From an uncultured Lachnospiraceae bacterium (GTDB lineage: Bacteria; Bacillota; Clostridia; Lachnospirales; Lachnospiraceae): 22,637 nt of DNA. The notes under the pieces are model-generated. The model was given only the letters and a program-made list of their open reading frames with translations, was not told where the DNA came from and did no database searches. The position numbers and the translations under genes were made by a program. The stretch spans positions 1 through 22,637 of the forward strand of contig CAJUJL010000042.1 in assembly GCA_910586725.1 (NCBI GenBank), in the 5' to 3' direction. The first letter of the stretch is position 1; each line of letters begins with the position of its first letter. Below are positions 1-9,142 of the stretch, in pieces.

Positions 1-1161
1 AATTATAGAGGGATTCAGGAGATTAGAAAATCCGCAGGAATATTTGGCGCTTACAAAATAGTTTCTCCATCCTCTTATGAGTGGATTTAATTTATCTACT
101 TTCAGCTCCAAACCTTCATAGGCTGATTTTCTGCAAGTAATCACTCTGATTGCATCTTTTACCTTTTTCACCGCCTTCTTACTTGGCATCATGTAAGGCA
201 GCTTCCGCCCACATTTGGTTTTACCAAACTTCTGATAGCGGAATCCAAGAAAGTCAAAGCTTTCTCTATTCATATCTACAATCTTTGTTTTCTGCGGATT
301 CAGCGTCAGTTTCAGCTTGCCCATTATTCTTTTCAGATGTTCAAACGCTAATTCTGCATCTTTTCTTGTTCTGCACACAATCACTGCATCATCGGCATAT
401 CTGACTATAACGCCCAGTTCCTTATGATTTTCCCAGTAAGAATCCAAAACATGAAGATAAATATTTGCTAACAACGGACTAATGACCCCTCCTTGCGGTG
501 AACCTTTTTCCGTTGGATAATACTTCCCATTTTCAATGACTCCTGCCTGCAGCCATTGTCTGCATAACTTAATGACTCTTCTGTCACTGATGCGACGATT
601 TAACAATCCCAGCAGTATTTTATGATTGATGTTGTCGAAATATCCCTGTATGTCTGCATCTACCACATACCAGTTTTTATACAATTCTTTTTTCACTTTT
701 TCTGTAGCCTGTTTTGCATCTCTTTTAGGGCGAAATCCATAAGAACTATCCAGAAAGTTTGCTTCAAAGACAGATTCTATCACTATCTTACAGGCCTGTT
801 GCACAATCCTGTCTCTAATAGTGGGTATTCCCAGCGGTCTTTGCTTCCCATCCGGTTTTGGAATGTATACTCTTTTTACCGGCTTGGGTCTGTATTTCTT
901 ATTCCGCAAATCTTCTTGGATATCCAGCAAGTATTCTTCTACTCCGTATTCCTCAATCATTTCAAAGGTAATGCCATCAATTCCTGCACTCCCCTTGTTT
1001 TCTCGTACTTCTTTCCATGCCCGCCACAAAATATCCAGGCGAAAGATACGGTCATACAACGCATGAAATCTGCATTGCTTATCCTTTTTGGCTGCCAGGT
1101 ATAGATTACGTTGAAGTTGTCGTGATTTTTCAATTGCGTGTTGTTGTCCAATATTTGGCAT
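1..1161 (-). CDS. ltrA: Group II intron reverse transcriptase/maturase, 3' partial
   Basis: An open frame of 387 codons runs from ATG at 1161 to the window edge with no stop. It encodes the intron reverse transcriptase/maturase, which binds the intron RNA, helps it splice and copies it into DNA at the target. Visible reverse transcriptase blocks in order are YGFRPKR, DIQGYFDNINHK (first catalytic Asp), SPQGG...SPLLANIYL, RYADDAVIV (catalytic YADD, residues 255-258), NPQKTKIV and FLGF, then the maturase X region ending LNPLIRGWRNYF. The last ~18 visible residues after WRNYF do not look like the usual family continuation, so the C-terminus may be diverged or frameshifted; the edge prevents a decision. 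Whether an HNH endonuclease domain follows cannot be seen. The gene symbol is a family label only. Confidence 0.9.
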   Translation of the reverse strand, partial: MPNIGQQHAIEKSRQLQRNLYLAAKKDKQCRFHALYDRIFRLDILWRAWKEVRENKGSAGIDGITFEMIEEYGVEEYLLDIQEDLRNKKYRPKPVKRVYIPKPDGKQRPLGIPTIRDRIVQQACKIVIESVFEANFLDSSYGFRPKRDAKQATEKVKKELYKNWYVVDADIQGYFDNINHKILLGLLNRRISDRRVIKLCRQWLQAGVIENGKYYPTEKGSPQGGVISPLLANIYLHVLDSYWENHKELGVIVRYADDAVIVCRTRKDAELAFEHLKRIMGKLKLTLNPQKTKIVDMNRESFDFLGFRYQKFGKTKCGRKLPYMMPSKKAVKKVKDAIRVITCRKSAYEGLELKVDKLNPLIRGWRNYFVSAKYSCGFSNLLNPSII

Positions 1162-1741
1162 CCACTATCCCTTACCTTCCCGTTAATCTTGATTAAAGCA
1201 GAGCCCCTTTTCTCCCATTGTTTTTCTTATCAACAGTTCATAGATACTATGGGCTCCTCCGACTTCTCATACCACTTCCCAAAGAACTTCGCATGCGTGC
1301 TTATATCCTCAGTTACATACTTGTGGTTATATGATGATATGAGACCTCTTCTGTTCCGTTATCAACTATCATAACATTCCGCTCCCTCTACACCGAAGGG
1401 TTCTTCAAAGCTGTATTCCAGTATCTGCACATTTTCCATGGTCTTCGTCAGAAAGTCAGTGACTCGACTCCCTTTTGTCCCTTTACAGGGCTAACGTAAC
1501 GATGCTACAGGATTCACTTTATGTTACGGACTGCTATTTTGCACCTGTTTCTCACAGACATACCCCGCTTCAACACAATCGGTTACCCAAAAGCATTGGA
1601 GGCTTGCTACAAGGCTCACTGGCGATTACCTTGACCAGACTTTCACTGGCAAGCTGATAACAGTTTGTAGAACACACGACTTTCACCTGTTAAAATTCAC
1701 CCATGCTAGGCAAACTAAAAGCAAGAGAACGATTTTCTCAC
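1162..1741 (-). ncRNA. Group II intron ribozyme RNA, domains I-III (5' portion)
   Basis: About 580 nt without a credible gene lie between spmA and the intron ORF. The length fits domains I-III of a bacterial group II intron. Features on the minus strand are a GAGAA/TTCTC hairpin at the proposed 5' end, the GGGTGAA...GGTGAAAGTC stretch, a second GTGAAAGTC and many short complementary segments. I did not fold it. Short ORFs here on the plus strand (for example around 1138-1374 and 1475-1657) are not protein-like and are ignored. Confidence 0.7.
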
Positions 1742-1762
1742 CCTCTTACTTTCAGTAAAGTC

Positions 1763-2389
1763 TCATATTTTCCGCTTTCTATCCTTCATTTTGCAATACA
1801 CCACCGCCGTTAATGTACTCACAAATGTCGCCACAATCGCCGGTGCAATAATCCCCGCCGGATTCACGCTCCCGTACTGCTGTCTGTACGCAATCATATT
1901 GACAGGTATCAACTGCAAAGAAGAAATATTCAATATCAAAAACGTACACATCTCACTACTGGCGACCCGCTCTCTCCTTCCATCTGTGCTGTGATTACTC
2001 AAATACCCCGCCGTCCCCCGCTCCGCCTCCAGCTTCGCCAGTTCCTCCATCGCCTTCAACCCTGCCGGCGTCGCCGCCCAGCCAAGGCCAAAGACATTGG
2101 CAATCATATTTGTGGCAATATATCTGTTTGCCGGATGCTCCCTGGGTATGCCGGGAAACAGAAACCGAAGAAACGGCATCATCTTTTTGGTAGCGCCTTC
2201 AATCATTCCGGCATTTTCTGCAATTCTCATAATGCCCACCCAAAACGACATAATTCCTATCATGCCGATGCAGAGCATTACAGCTTCCTTCGCCGATCCG
2301 ACGGCAGCTTCCGTAACTTCCGGCAGGGTCCCGTTAAAAGCCGCGAATACAATGCCGATGACAATCATAAAGCCCCATAAATAATTCAT
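1763..2389 (-). CDS. spmA: Spore maturation protein A
   Basis: A 208-residue membrane protein of the SpmA family (nucleoside-transporter gate domain). In Bacillus, SpmA and SpmB act in the sporangium on dehydration of the spore core; the transported substrate is not established. Visible are hydrophobic segments near residues 3-18, 35-55 and 165-200, the family-typical stretch NRYIATNMIANVFGLGWAATP and the adjacent GLKAMEELA. The length is normal for the family. ATG at 2389 follows an AAAGG ribosome site by about 8 nt. The next gene on this strand would normally be spmB, but a group II intron begins about 20 bp after the stop. A sporulation-type promoter may lie just upstream. Confidence 0.92.
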   Translation of the reverse strand: MNYLWGFMIVIGIVFAAFNGTLPEVTEAAVGSAKEAVMLCIGMIGIMSFWVGIMRIAENAGMIEGATKKMMPFLRFLFPGIPREHPANRYIATNMIANVFGLGWAATPAGLKAMEELAKLEAERGTAGYLSNHSTDGRRERVASSEMCTFLILNISSLQLIPVNMIAYRQQYGSVNPAGIIAPAIVATFVSTLTAVVYCKMKDRKRKI

Positions 2390-2410
2390 AAAAACAGCCT
2401 TTTTTTATAA

Positions 2411-2437
2411 ATTATGCCACAATTCTTTCTCGTATGA
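2411..2437 (-). promoter_or_regulatory. Possible sporulation-sigma promoter of spmA
   Basis: On the minus strand TCATAC (2437-2432) is followed after 15 bp by CATAAT (2416-2411), about 20 bp before the spmA start. Spacing and the CATA-type -10 recall promoters read by the mother-cell sigma-E class, which controls spmA in Bacillus. The match is short and could be chance. Confidence 0.3.
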
Positions 2438-2459
2438 GCAAAAACAGCAGCCAAACATC

Positions 2460-4871
2460 TTACCTCCAGATTTTCACTTTTGACGTGTTGCTGAAATCGC
2501 TGTAAACCTTTGTTACTCCTATGATTTTGTAGGCCCGTACTTTGTAATAATATTTCTTGTTCCGTCTGAGGTTTTTATTTGTAAAAACGGTTTTTCCAGT
2601 CGTTTTGATCCGTTTAAAGCCGCGGTATTTCTTATTGCTGCGGTATATTTCATAACCGGTTGCGTCCGTTACGCCGGATATTTCAATACGCGCTTTTCTC
2701 TTTTTGTCCATAGTGTAAATCCATGGCGTTCCCAGTTTTTTGGGAGACAACGCCGTCTGCGCTTTTGTAATTTTTCCGCATGCAATACAATGTTCGCCTT
2801 GAGTGAGTCCTCCCGATATATAAGTAGCGGGCACGGCCGCGTCTTTTACCTTATTGTGTCCTTTTCTCGCTGTTTGGGCGCCTGTTTCTAATACCGTTCC
2901 GCAGTCGCTGCAGCTTAGATCTCCCGTATAACCGTCGATCGTGCACGTTGCCTCTTTCTTTCCTGTAAGAACTGTATTTTCATGCTGACACGTATCCGGA
3001 TCTGCCGGCTCTCCGGGATTTTCCGGCGTATCGGGTATTTCGGAGGCATCTTCGGAATAAAACGTCACGCTTTTCATATCCCCTGATTTGTTGTTGATAA
3101 ACATAACGCTGTAGCGTCCCATTTTGTTCATCGTAAAAACGCCGTTCGCATAAGAAACGACATCGGACGTTTCGTTGCAATATCTTTCATAGTCCGGAAT
3201 ATCGTTTTTGTCGATATTTGGATCCATCTGTGCAAACAACGCTTCTTCGTCTATCGTATCTCCAGGATTCATTTGAAGCTGAAAGCCGCTTGGACACTGA
3301 AACCGCACTTCCTGCATTGTACTCTGCCCGCTGTCGTCCGACACACAGACAACAAATACATGCTCATCTCCTCCCATAAACTCCGGAAATAAATCAACCT
3401 CCAAGACGTCTGCAAAACGGGGACTGTTTGGATACTGGGTCATTATAACATTACGTCCTGTCACATAATCCCCCGTTTCCGGATTATAGCATTCTCCTCC
3501 TCTGCCTGTAATTCTGGCAATTTTATGATCATCCTCCGCCTCTAAATAAATGAGAAGGCGGTCTTCTCTCTGTTCTAAGAGTTCGGCTCTTAAAATTTGC
3601 GGCGCGCTGTCATTCGGATCTTCTACCCTGATTTTAGAAACATTTAACAGCTTGTCATTGAAAACGGAACGAACGGTAACCGTCGTCTCTCCGGCCGCTG
3701 CCGCCGTCACCCGTCCGTTTGCATCTACCGTTGCAATCGAAGTATCCGCAATCGCATAAGAAAGCATTAACGTACTGGCTATGGCGTTTGACGGATTGAT
3801 CCCCGCTTCTAACGCAGCGCTTTCTCCAACCGAAAGCGTCAGATCCCTGCTCCATACGCTCTGCGGCACGGTGCCATAAAACTGAGAAATGCTAAACACC
3901 TGCGCGCCCAGCCCGTTCCAGGAAGCAAGCTGTAAATTTGTCCCTCCGGCCATGCCGTCGCCCGCGCAGTCAAGCGACAGATGCGGCGCGCATTTGGGAA
4001 CCAGACGGTAAGCGTTTTTGTTTCCATAAATAAACCATCGCTGCGCGCTGTTATCGTCTCCCCATTTCTGATAAACGATGATGTTTGTGCCTGCGGTATT
4101 TGCCGCTCCCATCACATCAAGAACCCTGCCGTCATAGAAATTTGAAATGATATAAGAGCCGTCGCTCTGCCGTTCAAACCGCCAGTGCTCTCTTGCGTCT
4201 ACCCGGTCAGCAGTCGCTAAAAGCTCGACATTATCGCCGTTTGCCGTAACGCGTCTCCATACATCCGTTCGAAACAGCGCCGCCTGAAAAGAATTGCCCA
4301 GGTTCAAATAGCCGGCCGGTATCGTCGTACCCCCGGCAAAATCCGGCCGGATATAGCATGCGACGTTACTCGTACTGCGCTCCCGATAACCAGCGGCCAC
4401 GCTGTTATATGTATTTGTTTCAATTGTGGAAATGGAACCGCTTGCGTTTACCTGCCAGACAATTCCGATATGTCCGTAACTGCTGTTTGCATATTCTGTC
4501 TTCAACGGAGGCGCTCCTAACCGCGCTCCCGCATCCCATACAACGACGTCTCCCGGCTGCGGATTGCTATACACCCTCGTCCACCCGCCGGGCAGAGCGT
4601 TCCGGGTATAGTCTTTTGCATTGCCGGACGCCGTATATCCTGCCAGATATTTATAGTACGCAAGAATTAAATCCACGCACTGGCAGCCATATGCGCCGTC
4701 TACATCCACACACCATTTTTCATTACCCCGCGCACAGACCCAGTTTACGGCGTCAGCCTGTGTCTTTCCGTTTGTACCGGCAAAAACCGGATTCGTCCCT
4801 GATGCCGCAATGAAAAATATTGCCGCTAAAATGCCGGCCAGACAGACCAAACAATTTTTTTTGAATTTCAT
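2460..4871 (-). CDS. Secreted CHAP-domain protein with ricin lectin, Ig-like and Fn3 modules
   Basis: An 803-residue exported protein. An N-terminal signal peptide (residues 1-31, cleavage after a VFA site) is followed by a CHAP-type amidase/peptidase domain (about 36-175) with Cys65 in GCQCVDL, His134 in YGHIGIV and a polar ETN near 151-153 as the likely catalytic set. Next come a ricin B-type beta-trefoil (about 186-331, with YDGRVLDV and WGDDNSAQRWF), a Big_2-like Ig domain (about 340-417, ending in GETTVTVRS), an unassigned beta-rich region (425-610), a cysteine-rich stretch with CxxC pairs (628-710) and a C-terminal Fn3-like module (714-803). The likely role is binding glycan and cutting peptidoglycan cross-links outside the cell; the cell-wall target is inferred. 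ATG at 4871 has an AGGAGAG site. It lies 54 bp after the kinase-TIR gene and may be cotranscribed with it. Confidence 0.85.
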   Translation of the reverse strand: MKFKKNCLVCLAGILAAIFFIAASGTNPVFAGTNGKTQADAVNWVCARGNEKWCVDVDGAYGCQCVDLILAYYKYLAGYTASGNAKDYTRNALPGGWTRVYSNPQPGDVVVWDAGARLGAPPLKTEYANSSYGHIGIVWQVNASGSISTIETNTYNSVAAGYRERSTSNVACYIRPDFAGGTTIPAGYLNLGNSFQAALFRTDVWRRVTANGDNVELLATADRVDAREHWRFERQSDGSYIISNFYDGRVLDVMGAANTAGTNIIVYQKWGDDNSAQRWFIYGNKNAYRLVPKCAPHLSLDCAGDGMAGGTNLQLASWNGLGAQVFSISQFYGTVPQSVWSRDLTLSVGESAALEAGINPSNAIASTLMLSYAIADTSIATVDANGRVTAAAAGETTVTVRSVFNDKLLNVSKIRVEDPNDSAPQILRAELLEQREDRLLIYLEAEDDHKIARITGRGGECYNPETGDYVTGRNVIMTQYPNSPRFADVLEVDLFPEFMGGDEHVFVVCVSDDSGQSTMQEVRFQCPSGFQLQMNPGDTIDEEALFAQMDPNIDKNDIPDYERYCNETSDVVSYANGVFTMNKMGRYSVMFINNKSGDMKSVTFYSEDASEIPDTPENPGEPADPDTCQHENTVLTGKKEATCTIDGYTGDLSCSDCGTVLETGAQTARKGHNKVKDAAVPATYISGGLTQGEHCIACGKITKAQTALSPKKLGTPWIYTMDKKRKARIEISGVTDATGYEIYRSNKKYRGFKRIKTTGKTVFTNKNLRRNKKYYYKVRAYKIIGVTKVYSDFSNTSKVKIWR

Positions 4872-4925
4872 ACTTTACTCTCCTTTCCATAAGCCAATTT
4901 CCAGGCATAAAATGATTCGGCGCAA

Positions 4926-7900
4926 TCAACGATACCTCCTCCTGGCCATTTCGATCATTTCTTCTTTGCCGTATCGTTTGATTCTTCCAAGCTCCTGCTT
5001 GTCATAAAAGATGCCGTCGTTGATTTTATCCATGGAAAGCTTACCGCTCAAAAAATAAAAATCATCATTTTCTTCATCATAAGCGTAATAATCTGTTAAA
5101 ACATATAAAATATCAAGAGAATCCTCCGATATGTCCATGACAAAGCTATAGTACCCCTCTACATTAATCACCGTGGAATCGTCTATGATCTGCCATGTAT
5201 CTTCACCAAAATCCCTTCCGGATCCAATAAACCTCTCATCCAGAGTAAATGCGTCTACCGCGGCTTCCTTTTCCAGATCATATAAAGAGATATACGTCTC
5301 GTAACCAATCAGCAATTTGTCTGTATTTTTCATCCAGCAAAAACCCCGCAAATGTTCCTCTTCTTCTAACATCTGCTTTACGCCGGATGCTTTCTCTTCA
5401 ATTACCACGGTATTGTCCAGCATATAAATATGGCGCCGTTCATCTTCCATGTCGTATTCCATGTTTTTTTCCGGCTTCTTGAGATCTTCTGGATACGCAT
5501 TCTTAAGTTCACTTTTTATATCATCTCCGTCCGCCTCCATAAAAAGGCACGGCTCATAATCTTCTGAATACGCGCATATCTGGTACTTCACCACGTAATC
5601 TTCTTTGGAATGAGAAAAATCCTCTTTTTCCCGTATGTAATAATTGGAACCTGCTTTTTGACAATTAACGATTCTCTCCGGAAACCAGGCATACCCGACC
5701 AAACGGTTTTCTCCCATTTTATAATAGACCAGATTTCCATTTTCCAGCACAAACACATCCTTATCCTCTTCGTTCCATGCCGAAATGACAGGCGCGTTCA
5801 TTTCATAAGAATCCAAAATTTCTCCCGACGCCGGATCCAGAATCTCATAATTACACCCGTAAACCAGGGCAAGCGCCGGATTTCCTTCATACCGGATATT
5901 AAAAACGGTATCATAATCGGACGACGCCATATAATTTCGTTCGATTTCCCACACAATGCATTGTTCCGTCAGATCATACAAGCTGGCATGAAGCGTCTTT
6001 TTTTCAGAATAGTATTTGTAATAATGTTGCGCGTTTTCTGTTATTACTGTATCAGCGCCAGCGCTGTTCTCCATAAACAATTGGTTTTGATCCGTAAAAT
6101 AAAGCGTCAGCCCGGTAAAATATGCGCTATAATTATTTTTGAAAGACTTCAGGACAGAATACGTATCGCTGTCCGCCTCATATAATATCATTTCAAACAG
6201 GTACAAAGAATCTTCTTCCTGTTTGCATCTTACAAAAGCAATCCTTTTATAATCCGCTGATATGGTAAGTTTTGAATTATGTAACGAAAACCCTTCGGCG
6301 TCCGGAAATTCAGAAGTTTGCAGAAGCGTTCCGTCTGCGGAGTCAAACAGATACAGTTTCTGGTCCGTAGCAATTACTATCCGGTTTTTATCGTCCGACA
6401 ACGCCACATCCGCTATATTTTCCTCAAAACGATAATTCCAGACGGAAACGTCCTTTTCATAGTCATAACAACTGATTTCATTCTGTAGTACAAACAAATA
6501 TCTGTTTTGCCGGTCAAGCAAAAGATCTTCGCCAAAAATATTGATTGACCAGGATGCGGGGATCGTCTTGACACACGCAAACGTTTCCGTATCCCATATG
6601 TATAGATTGTCAGTATCCGAAGTGAATAAGTATTTTCCCTCACTGTCCAAAAAATACTCTTTTTGCAGCCCCTTTTGCCCAAATTCAAAGATCCCTTTTG
6701 CCGTTACTGCCTCTTCCACGGCGGTCGGAAGCGTGTAAACGCCCATTGCTTCTCCCAGAATCTGAATCAGGCCGGGAAGCGTCAGCCCCTCGTCATCCAT
6801 CAGGTCGTATGCCTGCAAAGCGTCTTTCACGGCTGCAATCGGATCATTTTCCTCATAATTGCGTTTTGCCTGTTCCAGCAAACGTAACGCCTCTTCCTTG
6901 AGCGCCGCTTTATGCTCCTGCGCGATTTTTACCGCCTGATCGGCAATCTGTTTTGACTTAAATGCCACATAGCCCAAAAACGCTGATAAAAGCAGCATAC
7001 CTATGCCAAACGCGGCAAATGCCTTTTTCATTTCGTACAGTTTCCTTCTCTGCTTGAGCGTATCAAACGTCGTATGCAGAATTGGCGCCGCTATTTTAAG
7101 TTTCACGCTTCCGCGTATTTTTTTCCGCAGCTTCTTTCTGTCTGCTGCCCTTGAATCTGCCGCAAAGAGATTTTTTTCATCCATTCCGCGTCTTAGCAAT
7201 GCATCCGGAAAAACTTCGCCCGGCTCGCCTTGAGTAACTACCGTTAAAATATGCGATGTATCATGATATTCCAAAAAAGTCTCAATCTCATCATTTACCC
7301 AGGGAGACGTCTTTGTATCCAAAGAACAAATCACAATCAGCCAGGCGGAATTTTTCAGCGCCTCGCGTATGCGCTCCCCAAAATCTGAACAGGAAGAGAG
7401 CTCCCCTTCGTCCAGAAAAACCCTTTTGATTGGTTTTGGCCCCAACAACCGGCTGCCTTGATAGCGTTCCAGCGCATTTCTCAACTCCCTCGCGGCATAG
7501 GTATCAGTGTCTCCATGTTTATAACAGATAAACGCGTCATAATCCAATGCCGACATGGGACTTTTATACGGCGCAAGCAGCGCCAGAAATTCCGTTATAT
7601 CCGCAAGCATCTCCCTCGTATTGGCGTATCTTTCCTGTGGGTTCTTTTTGAGCGCCTTTGCCAGAATCGACTGCATGCGGTCTGTCAGATGCTTTGGACA
7701 CCTTGTCTTTCGAATCGAAAATCTCGGAATATATCTTCCCGTCTTATTGGCTTCAAGCTCCTTTGCCGAAAACCTGCGTCCTGTCAGCAAAAGCAGCATC
7801 AGGTATCCAATACTGTACAAATCCGCTTCCATTCCCAGCCGAAGTTCTTTTTCATCGCCAAAAGATATTTCGGGAGCAGAAAATCCAGGCGTTGTATAGT

Positions 7901-8606
7901 ACACGCCGCCCTTGACTGCCTCACACTTCCCGTCCTCTTTCAGCTTTCCGGCAGATCCAAAGTCAATCAGAGAAATCATGCCGCTGGCGTCCTGAAACGT
8001 CCCTTTCAGAAAAATATTTCCATCCTGAATGTCCAGATGCAGATACCCGGCGTCATGCACCTCCCGCACCGCATACAATACCTGTTCTATAATCCGAAAC
8101 GTCTGATCAGCCGGAAGATGCTTTTTCTCCTTCAAACAATTTTTTAAAGAAACGCCCTTTTTGGCAATGGATTCCATAATTGCTATGCCATTGCGCACTT
8201 TTTGAAACGAAGCTCCCCCGTCCTGTGAAATTTCAATCTCCGAAAAAGCTTCCAAAACCGGCGTCAGCCGGAATCCCTTATGATAAACATCGCCTGTTAC
8301 CGCATTTTCCAGAAGCTGCATCTGTTTTATGTGCGCAAGATACTCTGCTGCCGCTTCACTTTCCTTTTCCGGCCGAATTTCGCCCGTCTCATTTCTGCAA
8401 AACGCGTATTTGGACGAAACCGGATAACACTCTTTGAGCGCATATAAAATCGGGCTCATTTCGTAGGTTTCCTGCTGCCCCGGCAAATATTTATACACCG
8501 GGTAGATAATGCCTGCGCCTCCTTCTCCGATCGGTTCTCCGGCCACCTGATAGAATGCTCCCCCCGGAATGCGGATCATTGTTCCTTCTTTTAACGCTGT
8601 TCTCAT
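4926..8606 (-). CDS. Ser/Thr protein kinase - TIR - transmembrane - beta-propeller protein
   Basis: A 1226-residue multidomain protein. Residues 20-340 are a Hanks-type kinase: glycine loop GEGGAG (27-32), Lys58 in ALKE, catalytic loop H190-L-D192-I-Q-D-G-N197, D215-F-G217 and A244-P-E246. The usual catalytic-loop Lys (HRDxK) is Gln194. Residues 355-475 are a TIR domain starting YDAFICYKH, with SPWVNDE placing Glu440 where the NADase Glu of catalytic TIRs lies. A single membrane helix (529-549) preceded by basic residues (KQRRKLYEMKK) predicts kinase and TIR inside and the C-terminus outside. A short helical TPR-like region (560-625) leads to WD40/quinoprotein-like propeller blades (about 640-1220, for example LYIWDTET and LYLFDSADG). 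ATG at 8606 has an upstream GGGGAAGGTG. Signalling or immune function is inferred; no substrate is visible. Confidence 0.88.
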   Translation of the reverse strand: MRTALKEGTMIRIPGGAFYQVAGEPIGEGGAGIIYPVYKYLPGQQETYEMSPILYALKECYPVSSKYAFCRNETGEIRPEKESEAAAEYLAHIKQMQLLENAVTGDVYHKGFRLTPVLEAFSEIEISQDGGASFQKVRNGIAIMESIAKKGVSLKNCLKEKKHLPADQTFRIIEQVLYAVREVHDAGYLHLDIQDGNIFLKGTFQDASGMISLIDFGSAGKLKEDGKCEAVKGGVYYTTPGFSAPEISFGDEKELRLGMEADLYSIGYLMLLLLTGRRFSAKELEANKTGRYIPRFSIRKTRCPKHLTDRMQSILAKALKKNPQERYANTREMLADITEFLALLAPYKSPMSALDYDAFICYKHGDTDTYAARELRNALERYQGSRLLGPKPIKRVFLDEGELSSCSDFGERIREALKNSAWLIVICSLDTKTSPWVNDEIETFLEYHDTSHILTVVTQGEPGEVFPDALLRRGMDEKNLFAADSRAADRKKLRKKIRGSVKLKIAAPILHTTFDTLKQRRKLYEMKKAFAAFGIGMLLLSAFLGYVAFKSKQIADQAVKIAQEHKAALKEEALRLLEQAKRNYEENDPIAAVKDALQAYDLMDDEGLTLPGLIQILGEAMGVYTLPTAVEEAVTAKGIFEFGQKGLQKEYFLDSEGKYLFTSDTDNLYIWDTETFACVKTIPASWSINIFGEDLLLDRQNRYLFVLQNEISCYDYEKDVSVWNYRFEENIADVALSDDKNRIVIATDQKLYLFDSADGTLLQTSEFPDAEGFSLHNSKLTISADYKRIAFVRCKQEEDSLYLFEMILYEADSDTYSVLKSFKNNYSAYFTGLTLYFTDQNQLFMENSAGADTVITENAQHYYKYYSEKKTLHASLYDLTEQCIVWEIERNYMASSDYDTVFNIRYEGNPALALVYGCNYEILDPASGEILDSYEMNAPVISAWNEEDKDVFVLENGNLVYYKMGENRLVGYAWFPERIVNCQKAGSNYYIREKEDFSHSKEDYVVKYQICAYSEDYEPCLFMEADGDDIKSELKNAYPEDLKKPEKNMEYDMEDERRHIYMLDNTVVIEEKASGVKQMLEEEEHLRGFCWMKNTDKLLIGYETYISLYDLEKEAAVDAFTLDERFIGSGRDFGEDTWQIIDDSTVINVEGYYSFVMDISEDSLDILYVLTDYYAYDEENDDFYFLSGKLSMDKINDGIFYDKQELGRIKRYGKEEMIEMARRRYR

Positions 8607-8692
8607 TTGTCACACCTTCCCCTATAAAATCTGATGTTATTGTAACAAATTTGCAGACATGAACATAGCCGGTTTTTTTATTCTGTTGTTGT

Positions 8693-9142
8693 TCATTGAA
8701 CTGTTTTTTTGCTGACTGTTTTCATAAAATCTTTTCTTAACAGCATTTTGGCGTCTCCAATCCTTTTGTCTTTCCGTTTCGTGCAATTGGCAATCATAGC
8801 GATTACGGCTTTTTGCTCCTCCTGCTCCCATCCTTTCAGACAATCCAGAATACAGCTTTTCCAGGAACGGACAAATTCAAAGTTATGCGGCGCGCTGCGT
8901 CCCGTGACCTTTTCATAAAAACAGGCCATAACATAGTACAAATCGCACGAAGCGTCCATTTCAAATCTTTTGCCGCTTAAACAGCATTGCCGGTATTCGG
9001 GCGGAAATCTCGCGTTGTGCCATCCGTATACCGGGCGTTTCCATTCCTCCAGCCGGTCGCAGCATGTCCCTCCTTTCTCATGAATGCTTTGCATCTTTTC
9101 AATTATGTTCAACAGATTCATCAGTTCTGCATTCAGAAACAC
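8693..9142 (-). CDS. Small protein of unknown function, start region disrupted or coupled
   Basis: A 149-residue frame that I do not recognise. It is probably soluble, cysteine-rich in its first half (CC pair in GGTCCDRL and again in RQCCLSG) and basic at its C-terminus. There is no signal peptide and no membrane helix. The only in-frame starts near the N-terminus are a GTG at 9142 and a later ATG at the NLLNIIEKM segment; neither has a good ribosome site. A very strong AAAGGAGG site (9182-9175) instead serves an overlapping 10-codon ORF in another frame (9165-9133). One single-base shift would join that ORF to this one (MHKNEKD then VFLNAELMNLL), so the gene may be frameshifted or translated by coupling. 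It lies 86 bp upstream of the kinase-TIR gene, same strand. Confidence 0.55.
   Translation of the reverse strand: MFLNAELMNLLNIIEKMQSIHEKGGTCCDRLEEWKRPVYGWHNARFPPEYRQCCLSGKRFEMDASCDLYYVMACFYEKVTGRSAPHNFEFVRSWKSCILDCLKGWEQEEQKAVIAMIANCTKRKDKRIGDAKMLLRKDFMKTVSKKTVQ

Larger units (their letters stand above)
1..1741 (-). mobile_element. Group II intron, 3' part cut off by the window edge
   Basis: A retroelement made of about 580 nt of non-coding 5' RNA followed by a reverse transcriptase ORF in the domain IV position. The RNA part carries repeated GTGAAAGTC motifs (near 1690 and 1650 on the minus strand), which are common in bacterial group II intron domain I. The 5' boundary is placed at 1741 because the minus strand there reads GTGAG, close to the GUGYG intron start; this could be off by some tens of bases. 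The 3' end (domains V and VI) lies outside the window. The intron begins about 20 bp after the spmA stop, so it lies between spmA and whatever follows, normally spmB. Element type is secure, exact boundary is not. Confidence 0.85.

Noticed and set aside
622..1104. A 160-codon plus-strand frame
   Set aside because: It is the antisense shadow of the intron reverse transcriptase, which has clear family motifs on the minus strand.
7458..8147. A 229-codon plus-strand frame
   Set aside because: It lies wholly antisense to the kinase domain, whose motifs are clear, and shows no protein pattern.
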